DNA of 7,587 nt from Thiobacillus sp. UBA2487. Its GTDB lineage: Bacteria; Pseudomonadota; Gammaproteobacteria; Burkholderiales; Sulfuriferulaceae. Under the pieces are notes generated by a model. It was not told the DNA's origin and did no database searches. It saw only the letters and a program-made list of their open reading frames with translations. Each line of letters begins with the position of its first letter. The first letter of the stretch is position 1. The stretch covers positions 1,613 to 9,199 of the forward strand of contig DDOT01000089.1 in assembly GCA_002341815.1 (NCBI GenBank), written 5' to 3'. A program made the translations under genes and the position numbers. Shown one piece after another: positions 1-5,533 of this stretch.

Positions 1-498
1 GCGGCTGAAAACCCCTTGGCGCGCATTAAGGCGTGGCGTGCGGCTTGTCCCGATTTGGTGATACGCTCGACGTTTATTACCGGCTTTCCTGGGGAAACCG
101 AGGCGGATTTTCAAATGCTGCTGGATTTTTTGCAAGAAGCGCAGCTGGATCGCGTTGGGTGTTTTCCTTATTCATCGGTGGACGGGGCGGCAGCCAATGC
201 ATTACCAAATCCGGTGCCGGAAGAGTTGCGCCAAGAGCGGCGCGACCGGTTGATGTCGTTGCAGGCCGATATCAGCGCTGAGCGGTTGGCAGCACGCATC
301 GGGCAATCATTAACGGTGTTGGTAGATGAAATTACCGATGACGCGATTATTGCGCGCAGCTACGCTGATGCACCTGAAATTGACGGCGTGGTGATTATTG
401 AAAACGATATTGATGATGTGGCAGTCGGCGATATGCTGACAGTCACCGTCGTGGATAGCGGCGAATACGATTTGTGGGCGGAGTTATCTGACGCATGA
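1..498 (+). CDS. rimO: Ribosomal protein S12 methylthiotransferase RimO, C-terminal part (5' end outside window)
   Basis: RimO is a cytoplasmic radical-SAM enzyme that adds a methylthio group to a conserved aspartate of ribosomal protein S12. The frame is open from base 1, so the gene begins upstream; 165 residues are visible of a family length near 440. The visible part starts near the end of the radical-SAM domain, with [16 protein letters not shown] (residues 22-37 of the fragment) and [20 protein letters not shown] (50-69), which closely match the RimO rather than the MiaB version of this region. The C-terminal TRAM domain follows (about 99-165), with the typical RimO strings ADAPEIDG and a closing EYDLW. 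The N-terminal UPF0004 domain and the CxxxCxxC cluster motif lie outside the window. The apparent TTG start at base 16 is internal to the gene and not a real start. It converges on flgN and has no evident functional link to the flagellar genes. Confidence 0.96.
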   Translation, partial: AAENPLARIKAWRAACPDLVIRSTFITGFPGETEADFQMLLDFLQEAQLDRVGCFPYSSVDGAAANALPNPVPEELRQERRDRLMSLQADISAERLAARIGQSLTVLVDEITDDAIIARSYADAPEIDGVVIIENDIDDVAVGDMLTVTVVDSGEYDLWAELSDA

Positions 499-721
499 AC
501 GAATGCTGGCCAGACAATTTAACCCGATCGTATCATCAATCAATGCGCGCCCTCACTTGCGTTGCCTATTGAAATTTTATTCAATTGGGCGTGGGAATAG
601 CGATGTCACGCTTTCATAAAATGCCACTCTCTGTAACAAAATTTTGCGTTATCCTCACGCTAATTCATGAAAAGAGCGGGTAAATTGAACGGAGCGGGGT
701 GTGACGGGGTTTTGGCTTTGG
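499..721. other. Intergenic region between convergent rimO and flgN
   Basis: This stretch of 223 bases lies between the rimO stop and the flgN stop. I see no convincing gene and no classical intrinsic terminator (GC-rich stem followed by a T run) in either direction. It holds an imperfect AT-rich dyad at 564-590 and the 10-base palindrome CAAAATTTTG at 637-646. A 25-codon frame opening at 495 with an ATGA overlap onto the rimO stop is judged spurious. Transcription may end by Rho or at the weak dyad, or may run through into antisense of the opposite gene. Confidence 0.6.
564..590. repeat. Imperfect inverted repeat, possible weak terminator
   Basis: The arms ATTGAA (568-573) and TTCAAT (580-585) pair around a 6-base AT loop. 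GCC (564-566) can add pairs with GGC (588-590) after a T-T mismatch and a bulged G. It is centred between convergent genes, where a bidirectional terminator would be expected. The stem is AT-rich and has no T tract on either side, so a terminator role is only a guess. Confidence 0.25.
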
Positions 722-1192
722 TTACGAGGAAACAAAGCCACGCGGGGCTCTGGTGACATGGCTGGTCTGTCCATCCGGGCCATAGATGTCGTTATTGTGT
801 CCGGACAACACGTTGAGAGCGCTTCGGAATCTGCCGAGTTGCGAATTGATCAGCAGACCATTGGTGTTGTTAAGACGCTGCGCTGATTCGACTTGCTTAA
901 GCAACCGCTGCCACAGTTGCGCTACTGGTTCGTCGGGTTGTTGTTGCAGTAAATCCTGCATGCCATCTTCGTTCGACGGGAAACCGGCTTCCGCCAGCAT
1001 GATATGGCGTTGACTGGCCAATTCGGCCAATCGAGCAATATGACGCGCTTTTTGGTCAATGATTGCGCGCATATCGGCCAGTTGTGCGTGAACCAACAGG
1101 TGTTGTTCGTTCTGAATGAGACCAAGCAATGCATCCACCACCTGAACTTCCTGTTCAAGGTTTTGGCACAATGGTCCAACCAGATCGTTCAT
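722..1192 (-). CDS. flgN: Flagellar secretion chaperone FlgN for hook-filament junction proteins
   Basis: FlgN is a cytoplasmic, mostly helical chaperone that binds the C-termini of FlgK and FlgL and brings them to the flagellar type III export gate. The 156-residue product is slightly longer than the E. coli protein (about 140). It is rich in Gln, Leu and Ala and reads as long amphipathic helices (about 1-65 and 75-130). The family signature is near the end: LNNTNGLLINSQLGRF (107-122), then a segment ending YGPDGQ (137-142). That tail is typical of proteobacterial FlgN. Its ATG overlaps the flgM TGA as ATGA, so translation is probably coupled to flgM and no strong Shine-Dalgarno is needed. 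It is the last gene of the leftward flgA-flgM-flgN group, and both expected substrate genes, flgK and flgL, lie outside the window. Identity rests on the C-terminal motif and on position next to flgM. Confidence 0.93.
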   Translation of the reverse strand: MNDLVGPLCQNLEQEVQVVDALLGLIQNEQHLLVHAQLADMRAIIDQKARHIARLAELASQRHIMLAEAGFPSNEDGMQDLLQQQPDEPVAQLWQRLLKQVESAQRLNNTNGLLINSQLGRFRSALNVLSGHNNDIYGPDGQTSHVTRAPRGFVSS

Positions 1193-1506
1193 GCCTGATT
1201 GCCGCTCGCCAGAAGTCCACGCACCGAGTTGATCAGTTCGTTGGCAACCTTGCTGGTGTCAACACTGAACTGCCCGTTGGCGATGGCCTGGCGGATCGAA
1301 TCAACCTTTTGCGCGTCAAACGTGCTGGTGCCGGCAATGGTTGACTGTAAAGCCTGCAAGGGCGCTGACGTTGACGCAACGCTATCGCCACTGCTTGGAC
1401 TGGTGGTGGCTGGTGCTGATGGTGCTGATGGTGCACGAGACTTGCTGGCCGAACCGCCGCCAACCGACAGGTTGGATACGTTCTTGATAGAGTCTGTGAT
1501 CTTCAT
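1189..1506 (-). CDS. flgM: Anti-sigma-28 factor FlgM
   Basis: FlgM binds and inhibits the flagellar sigma factor FliA (sigma-28) until the hook-basal body is complete. It is then exported through the flagellum, which frees FliA to transcribe late genes. The product has 105 residues, close to the usual 95-105. It starts MKITDSIKN, a normal FlgM N-terminus needed for export. A low-complexity Ser/Ala/Pro/Thr linker follows (about 19-50), as expected for a largely unfolded protein. The conserved sigma-28-binding C-terminus spans about 63-99, with FDAQKVDSIRQAIANGQF (63-80), then Y/F-V-D-type strand and helix. An AGAGA sequence lies 7 bases before the ATG. A sigma-28 promoter lies just upstream, which implies the usual feedback loop in which FliA drives production of its own inhibitor. 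The linker contains a small in-frame 9-base tandem repeat. Confidence 0.96.
   Translation of the reverse strand: MKITDSIKNVSNLSVGGGSASKSRAPSAPSAPATTSPSSGDSVASTSAPLQALQSTIAGTSTFDAQKVDSIRQAIANGQFSVDTSKVANELINSVRGLLASGNQA
1412..1438. repeat. 9-bp tandem repeat inside flgM
   Basis: On the plus strand GGTGCTGAT occurs at 1412-1420 and 1421-1429, followed by a degraded third unit GGTGCACGA at 1430-1438. Read on the minus strand it gives the repeating Ala-Pro-Ser / Ala-Pro-Ser / Ala-Pro-Ala stretch in the FlgM linker (about residues 24-33). The unit is a multiple of three, so copy-number change would keep the frame. Confidence 0.85.
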
Positions 1507-1528
1507 GATGTATTCTCTAAACGGTCTT

Positions 1529-1542
1529 CCCGGAATGCCGGG
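1529..1542 (-). promoter_or_regulatory. Perfect hairpin in the flgM 5' leader
   Basis: On the minus strand CCCGGCATTCCGGG forms a 5-bp all-GC stem with a 4-base CATT loop. If transcription starts about 6-7 bases after the sigma-28 -10 element (near 1547), the hairpin begins about five bases into the message. The flgM start codon is 22 bases downstream of its last base, so the AGAGA ribosome site stays free. There is no T tract, so it is not a terminator. A role in message stability is an inference. Confidence 0.5.
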
Positions 1543-1553
1543 TCACAGCTTCT

Positions 1554-1580
1554 ATTTCGGCAGGTTTTTATGAAACTTTA
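1554..1580 (-). promoter_or_regulatory. Sigma-28 (FliA) promoter for flgMN
   Basis: On the minus strand the -35 element TAAAGTTT (bases 1580 to 1573) matches the enteric FliA consensus TAAAGTTT at all eight positions. After exactly 11 bases comes GCCGAAAT (1561 to 1554), which matches GCCGATAA at six of eight, including the core GCCGA. The expected start site is near 1547, giving a leader of about 40 bases before flgM. Position between flgA and flgM is the same as the known class 3 flgM promoter of Salmonella, so flgMN should have both readthrough expression from flgA and late FliA-driven expression. Confidence 0.88.
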
Positions 1581-1649
1581 GCCGGATTGGTGTTTTTGTC
1601 AGAAATTATCGTACAGTACCGAACCCGATTTGTTCATGCACCGATTGGC

Positions 1650-2387
1650 TCAATGGGTGAGGACTTGCCCATCTGCACGCGCGGTGCCGGTGATGACCTG
1701 TCCGTTGGGCATACGGACTTGAACGGATTGTCCGTCACTGGCTGCATTGATGGCACGCCCCTGGTTGCTGATTTCAAAGCCGTGTCCTTCAGACACGACA
1801 TCCACCACTTGTCCGGCATCAATCACATTGCGATCATGCAGTTGACTGGCGCGCAACGGTGCGCCTGCGGATAATGATGTGGTCATGATTTTGCCACGCG
1901 CCTGTGCCGGGTCGGTCAGGATATCCGGGGGGAGTCGTGTGAGTTCGCCGGTGGCGGTGGTAAGGGTGGTGGGATCGACGGGTTGCCCGCGTGTCAGGGG
2001 GCGGGTGCTGATGATGTAATGACCTTCAACGGTGATGTCGATGTCCAGATAGATCGTCCACGGTTTGGGAGCGCTACAGCGCACCCCGACCATGCTGCGG
2101 CCCCATAATTTGCTGCTGGGGGGAAGAAAAAACTCGGGTTGCGGGCAGGGGGTCAGGTGAAGCCGACTATCCGGTGGCGCGACTTGAATTTGCACTGTAC
2201 CAGGCAGGCCGACCGTTTGCTGTTGTAGATAGTGTGTGGCCAGTGGCACCAACGCGGCAAATTCGTCGCCACATACATCTTGGCTGGACAAGAGAGCTGC
2301 GCCGACAAGCACGATCAATAGGGTATTCAGATTGTGATGCAGTGATTTTACAGACGGAAGCAACATAAGCTCATTTTTCAAATTCAT
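1650..2387 (-). CDS. flgA: Flagellar P-ring assembly chaperone FlgA
   Basis: FlgA is a periplasmic chaperone that helps the P-ring protein FlgI assemble around the rod. From the chosen ATG the product has 245 residues (family usually 215-250). A signal peptide is visible: a basic stretch with K14 and H17-H18, then a hydrophobic core NTLLIVLVGAALLSS (21-35), with possible Sec cleavage after VCG (38-40). Cys81 and Cys104 could form a disulfide. The C-terminal half is the SAF-like domain (about 120-245), with ISTRPLTRGQPVD (126-138), RGKIMTTSLSAGAPLRASQL (164-183) and a C-terminal VRMPNGQVITG (224-234). An ATG at 2366 would give a 238-residue protein with a more compact signal peptide and a short-spaced GAG before it, so the start is uncertain. 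Longer in-frame starts (2447 and beyond) would reach past the proposed promoter or into flgB and are unlikely. It is divergent from flgB and precedes flgMN by 143 bases. Confidence 0.93.
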   Translation of the reverse strand: MNLKNELMLLPSVKSLHHNLNTLLIVLVGAALLSSQDVCGDEFAALVPLATHYLQQQTVGLPGTVQIQVAPPDSRLHLTPCPQPEFFLPPSSKLWGRSMVGVRCSAPKPWTIYLDIDITVEGHYIISTRPLTRGQPVDPTTLTTATGELTRLPPDILTDPAQARGKIMTTSLSAGAPLRASQLHDRNVIDAGQVVDVVSEGHGFEISNQGRAINAASDGQSVQVRMPNGQVITGTARADGQVLTH

Positions 2388-2424
2388 GAACAGGACGAAG
2401 AAACCCGGTTTGTTTCGCGATTCG

Positions 2425-2453
2425 ATTTTCGGCTTGTCGAGTATCATGGTCAA
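2425..2453 (-). promoter_or_regulatory. Candidate promoter for flgA
   Basis: On the minus strand TTGACC (2453 to 2448) is followed after 17 bases by GAAAAT (2430 to 2425), a sigma-70-like pair with a good -35 and a 4/6 -10. The same stretch contains GCCGAAAA (2433 to 2426), a 7/8 match to the sigma-28 -10, but the octamer at the correct sigma-28 -35 position matches only 3/8. A start near 2418 would put flgA 30-50 bases downstream. This is a pattern match only. Confidence 0.35.
2442..2447 (+). promoter_or_regulatory. Candidate -10 element for the flgB operon
   Basis: TATCAT matches the sigma-70 -10 consensus at five of six positions. No good -35 stands at 16-18 bases upstream, which is what an activator-dependent flagellar promoter (for example FlhDC-type) would show. 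A start near 2454 would leave about 26 bases before flgB. I see no sigma-54 GG-N10-GC element in 2388-2479. Support is weak. Confidence 0.25.
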
Positions 2454-2479
2454 CAGGAAATATGAATTTGGGGTAAAAA

Positions 2480-2851
2480 ATGGGGCCGTTAGATAACAGC
2501 ATGCGCTTTCAGGAAACCGTGATCGCCTTACGCGAATCGCGGCAACAGGTGCTGGCATCGAATATTGCCAACGCGGATACCCCCGGTTATAAGGCCCGTG
2601 ATTTTGATTTCTCATCTGCATTGCAACAGGCATTGGCCTCGGGACAGAACCAGGGCATCAGCGGTTCGCAAGCTGGCGCGCTGTCACCCGGTTTGCTGTA
2701 TCGGGTGCCCACGCAGGCCAGTTTGAATGGCAATACGGTAGATGTTGATGCAGAGCGGAATGAATCGACGGACAATGCATTGCGTTACGAGGCCAGCCTG
2801 ACCATGATTACGTCACAAATCAAAGAGATGTTGGCCGCCATTCAGGGGTAA
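2480..2851 (+). CDS. flgB: Flagellar proximal rod protein FlgB
   Basis: FlgB is a rod subunit at the base of the flagellar axle in the periplasm, next to the MS-ring and FliE. The 123-residue product is a little shorter than the E. coli protein (138). The N-terminal rod signature is clear: LDNSMRFQETVIALRESRQQ (4-23) and ASNIANADTPGYKARDFDF (26-44). The C-terminal axial helix is NALRYEASLTMITSQIKEML (99-118). The centre (about 50-97) is short and variable, as usual. The start is fixed by an in-frame TAA at 2474-2476, six bases upstream, and by GGGG at 2470-2473 as ribosome site. It opens the rightward operon, and flgC follows after six bases. Confidence 0.96.
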   Translation: MGPLDNSMRFQETVIALRESRQQVLASNIANADTPGYKARDFDFSSALQQALASGQNQGISGSQAGALSPGLLYRVPTQASLNGNTVDVDAERNESTDNALRYEASLTMITSQIKEMLAAIQG

Positions 2852-2857
2852 TGCATC

Positions 2858-3262
2858 ATGTCCTTATTCAATATTTTTGGGGTGGCCGGTTCAGCGATGG
2901 CGGCTCAGTCGGAGCGCCTGAATGTGGTGGCCAGTAATCTGGCTAACGCAGACAGTGCCACCAGCAGTACGGGACAGGTTTATCGGGCAAAACAAGTGGT
3001 GTTCGAAGCAACACCACAGGGTCAATCGGGTGCGGTTGGGGTGAAGGTGCAGCAGGTAGTAGAAGATCCATCGCCACCGCGCATGGTGTATGACCCTAAC
3101 AATCCATTGGCGGATGACAAAGGGTATGTGGCAATGCCCAATGTCAATCCGGTTGAGGAAATGGTCAACATGATTTCGGCATCCAGGGCGTATCAAACCG
3201 ATGTGGATGTCATGAATGCGGCCAAAACCATGTTGCAAAAAGCATTGACCATCGGTCAGTGA
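2858..3262 (+). CDS. flgC: Flagellar proximal rod protein FlgC
   Basis: FlgC is a proximal rod subunit that stacks with FlgB and FlgF in the periplasmic axle. The 134-residue length equals that of the E. coli protein. The N-terminal axial motif is FNIFGVAGSAMAAQSERLNV (4-23) with ASNLANADS (25-33), followed by VYRAKQVVFE (41-50). The conserved NPLADDKGYVAMPNVNPVEE (82-101) leads into the C-terminal helix EMVNMISASRAYQTDVDVMN (101-120). These all agree with FlgC rather than FlgB, E, F or G. The site AGGGG (2844-2848) within the flgB end is nine bases before the ATG. It is co-transcribed with flgB and flgD. Confidence 0.97.
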   Translation: MSLFNIFGVAGSAMAAQSERLNVVASNLANADSATSSTGQVYRAKQVVFEATPQGQSGAVGVKVQQVVEDPSPPRMVYDPNNPLADDKGYVAMPNVNPVEEMVNMISASRAYQTDVDVMNAAKTMLQKALTIGQ

Positions 3263-3280
3263 TCACGGAGAGCGTAAATC

Positions 3281-3979
3281 ATGACAACCACCAGTAATGT
3301 CAGCAATCCGGTCAGTAATTCGTTGCTGACCGCCATGAACGGCACATCTGCCACCAGCAGCGGTTCGGCTACTGCATCGGGCAGCAGCGTCAGCGCCATG
3401 CAAAGTCAATTTATGAATTTATTGGTGACGCAGTTAAAAAATCAGGATCCGCTCAATCCGATGAATAATACCCAAATCACCAGTCAGTTGGCGCAATTGT
3501 CCACCGTACAGGGTGTTCAACAGTTGAATTCCACCTTGACCAGCTTGATGAGCAGTTATCAGGCATCGCAAAGTCTGCAGGCCAGCAACATGATCGGTCA
3601 CAATGTGTTGGCGAACGGTTCAACGCTGTCTTACTCTGGTTCGGCGACCAATTTTGGTGTGAATCTCGCATCGGCAGCTGACAGTGTATCGGTTAATCTG
3701 GTGAATTCAAGCGGTCAAGTGGTTGATTCAATGAATTTGGGCGCGCAGCCCGGCGGTGTGATTCCTTTGCAGTGGAGTGGTGCGAATACCAGCGGTCAAT
3801 CTGTGCCAACCGGTAATTACACAATTCAGGTCACCGCAACGGCTTCGGGGAAAAGTGTATCGGCCCAGCCGCTGGTGTATGGGCAGGTGACCAGTGTGTT
3901 GACCGGCGCCAATGGTGCTCAATTAGAAGTCAGCGGTTTGGGAACGGTAGGATTGTCAACCGTGGCCCAGGTGTTTTGA
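3281..3979 (+). CDS. flgD: Flagellar hook cap / hook assembly scaffold FlgD
   Basis: FlgD is exported to the tip of the growing rod and hook, caps it and guides FlgE polymerisation; it is replaced by FlgK when the hook is done. The product is 232 residues, the same size as in enterics. The N-terminus is a flexible Ser/Thr/Ala/Gly-rich segment (about 1-40). The conserved FlgD core follows: FMNLLVTQLKNQDPLNPMNN (44-63), then TSQLAQLSTVQGVQQLN (67-83). The C-terminal part (about 105-232) is all-beta and matches the tudor-like and Ig-like FlgD domains, including the PTGNYTIQV strand pair (176-184) and a final beta region. The ribosome site is GGAGAG (3267-3272), eight bases before the ATG. It lies directly before its client gene flgE. 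Confidence 0.96.
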   Translation: MTTTSNVSNPVSNSLLTAMNGTSATSSGSATASGSSVSAMQSQFMNLLVTQLKNQDPLNPMNNTQITSQLAQLSTVQGVQQLNSTLTSLMSSYQASQSLQASNMIGHNVLANGSTLSYSGSATNFGVNLASAADSVSVNLVNSSGQVVDSMNLGAQPGGVIPLQWSGANTSGQSVPTGNYTIQVTATASGKSVSAQPLVYGQVTSVLTGANGAQLEVSGLGTVGLSTVAQVF

Positions 3980-3994
3980 TAAACGGGCTTGAAG

Positions 3995-3999
3995 AGGAG
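3995..3999 (+). promoter_or_regulatory. Strong ribosome binding site that sets the flgE start
   Basis: AGGAG stands six bases before the ATG at 4006. It decides the start against the in-frame TTG at 3976, which overlaps the flgD stop and has no ribosome site. Hook subunit is needed in about a hundred copies per flagellum, which fits a strong site here. Confidence 0.8.
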
Positions 4000-4005
4000 A
4001 TTAAC

Positions 4006-5514
4006 ATGGGCTATGGAACAGCGCTGAGCGGGTTAGGTGCGGCCTCGCAAGATCTGGATGTCATTGGCAATAACGTCGCCAATGCCGGTACCGTGGGCTT
4101 CAAGCAGTCGACGATTGATTTTGCAGATGTGTACGCCAATTCAATGGCTACCAACACGTCAATGCAAATTGGAACCGGCACCAAAGTGGCGCAAGTGGCG
4201 CAGAATTTTTCTCAAGGCACCATTACGTCCGATAACAATCCGCTGGATGTGGCAATCAATGGCGAAGGCTTCTTTCGCATGGACAGCAGCGGTACCGTGA
4301 CGTATACGCGTAATGGCCAGTTTCAATTGGATAAAAACGGTTACGTTGTGAATGCAAACGGCGATAAACTGACCGGCTATGCAGTGGGTAGTGGTGGCAC
4401 GATTTCAACAGGTGCACTGTCGGATTTGCAGATTAACACGGCCAATATGTCACCTAAGGCAACCAGTACGTTGACCAATGGTTTAAATTTGAATTCTACC
4501 AGTACGGCGCCCGTCAATGCGTTTAGTCCGTCAGATCCCACCAGCTACAATAACAGTACCTCGGCTACTATTTATGACAGCCTGGGTAACCCCCATACAT
4601 TGCAAACCTTTTATTCTGTTTTGCCGTCCATCAGTGTGAGTAACGGCACCAACACCGGTACCGGGGCGTTAACCACCACGGTTGCCAATCCGTCCCAGTT
4701 AGCGGCCGGCCAGACGTATACCTTGGTGAATAACGGGACAGCCGCAGCACCCTCTTTTTCATTGAATTCTTCAACCGGTACCGCATTGGTGACCGGGATA
4801 ACGACGTTTCCTTACACCGTTTCGTCAACCACCATTCCAGGCGGCATTACATTGAATATGAGTGGAACGCCGGCTGCCAACGATTCGTTTACCCTGAATA
4901 CCAATCCACAAAACTCATGGCATGTCTATGCCACATTGGATGGTTCGGCTATCAATGGCACTAACCCGGTGACCACACCGGTGACCACGTTGACGTTTTC
5001 ATCATCTGGTGCACTGACCTCGACCACACCAACCTCGTTGAGTTTGTTGATGAATGATGGCTCAACGACCCCACAAACGGTAAGTCTGGCGTATACCGGC
5101 TCCACCCAATATGGCTCGACTTTCAGTGTGAATGCGCAGTCACAGAATGGCTATGCCGCCGGACAATTGAGTAATTTCAGTATCGGTCAAGATGGCACCA
5201 TCACCGGTAATTACACCAATACGCAAACGGCTGTACTGGGCCAAGTGGCGTTGGCGAATTTTACTGACCCTAACGGATTGCAATCATTGGGTAATAATCA
5301 GTGGGTGTCGACCTCAGTGTCGGGGCAAGCCTTGGTCGGTGTGCCGGGTAGTTCTTCATTGGGGGTGTTGCAATCATCGGCAACTGAGGGATCAAATGTG
5401 GATTTGACCAGTCAGTTGGTAAACATGATTACCGCGCAACGTGATTATCAAGCCAACGCGCAAACCATCAAGACCGAAGAAGCGCTGACCCAGACCTTGA
5501 TTAATCTGCGTTAA
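4006..5514 (+). CDS. flgE: Flagellar hook protein FlgE, with enlarged middle domain
   Basis: FlgE polymerises outside the cell into the curved hook, the universal joint between rod and filament. From the ATG at 4006 it has 502 residues, about 100 more than Salmonella FlgE (403). The N-terminal axial part is LSGLGAASQDLDVIGNNVAN (8-27) with GTVGFKQSTIDFADVYANS (28-46), lacking the FlgG-type insertion. DVAINGEGFFRM (81-92) and YTRNGQFQLDKNGYVVN (100-116) begin domain D1. Domain D2 contains TIYDSLGNPHTLQTFYSV (188-205) and resumes at NSWHVYATLDG (303-313); the roughly 97 residues between them have no counterpart in Salmonella FlgE. The C-terminal end is typical: LGQVALANFTDPNGLQSLGN (411-430) and EGSNVDLTSQLVNMITAQRD (461-480), ending in LINLR. 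It is rich in Thr, Ser, Asn and Gly, as expected for an exported surface polymer. Confidence 0.96.
   Translation: MGYGTALSGLGAASQDLDVIGNNVANAGTVGFKQSTIDFADVYANSMATNTSMQIGTGTKVAQVAQNFSQGTITSDNNPLDVAINGEGFFRMDSSGTVTYTRNGQFQLDKNGYVVNANGDKLTGYAVGSGGTISTGALSDLQINTANMSPKATSTLTNGLNLNSTSTAPVNAFSPSDPTSYNNSTSATIYDSLGNPHTLQTFYSVLPSISVSNGTNTGTGALTTTVANPSQLAAGQTYTLVNNGTAAAPSFSLNSSTGTALVTGITTFPYTVSSTTIPGGITLNMSGTPAANDSFTLNTNPQNSWHVYATLDGSAINGTNPVTTPVTTLTFSSSGALTSTTPTSLSLLMNDGSTTPQTVSLAYTGSTQYGSTFSVNAQSQNGYAAGQLSNFSIGQDGTITGNYTNTQTAVLGQVALANFTDPNGLQSLGNNQWVSTSVSGQALVGVPGSSSLGVLQSSATEGSNVDLTSQLVNMITAQRDYQANAQTIKTEEALTQTLINLR
4621..4911 (+). other. Insertion in FlgE domain D2 resembling a FlgK-type module
   Basis: Residues about 206-302 of FlgE are extra relative to Salmonella FlgE. 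They form a Thr/Ser/Asn-rich beta-type stretch, with NPSQLAAGQTYTLVNNG (228-244) and then GGITLNMSGTPAANDSFTLN (279-298). From memory, FlgK and some other axial proteins contain a similar ordering: a Tyr-Thr-Leu strand, then Gly-Ile/Leu-Thr-Leu, then GTPAAGDSF and a final strand. No frame break or base-composition change is visible at its edges. The assignment to a FlgK-like module is by eye only. Confidence 0.5.
4966..4989 (+). repeat. 12-bp tandem duplication inside flgE
   Basis: CCGGTGACCACA (4966-4977) is followed at once by CCGGTGACCACG (4978-4989), an 11/12 copy. It encodes Pro-Val-Thr-Thr twice (residues 321-328) in a variable surface part of domain D2. Only the last, synonymous base differs, which suggests a recent duplication. 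Confidence 0.8.
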
Positions 5515-5533
5515 TAAATTGGGGGTGTGATAC

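Noticed and set aside
495..572. A 25-codon frame starts with an ATGA overlap on the rimO stop, like a coupled small gene.
   Set aside because: It has no recognisable features, no hydrophobic or basic pattern of a known small protein and no clear ribosome site; a chance ATGA is enough to explain it.
637..646. The palindrome CAAAATTTTG with flanking TAAC and GTTA looked like a small operator or terminator.
   Set aside because: The pairing is short and AT-rich, no divergent gene starts nearby and no T tract follows a GC stem.
1199..1573. A 124-codon plus-strand open frame lies opposite flgM.
   Set aside because: It is the antisense shadow of flgM and its promoter region; the translation resembles no known protein and the minus strand has the clear FlgM motifs.
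2388..2633. The flgA frame is open far upstream, up to 2633, allowing a 327-residue product.
   Set aside because: The extra part would overlap flgB by about 150 bases and put the signal peptide deep inside the protein. The signal peptide fixes the start near 2387 or 2366.
3976..4005. An in-frame TTG at 3976 could start FlgE ten residues earlier, overlapping the flgD stop.
   Set aside because: The ATG at 4006 has a strong AGGAG six bases upstream, and the protein from it begins with the usual FlgE N-terminus. The upstream residues do not resemble any FlgE.
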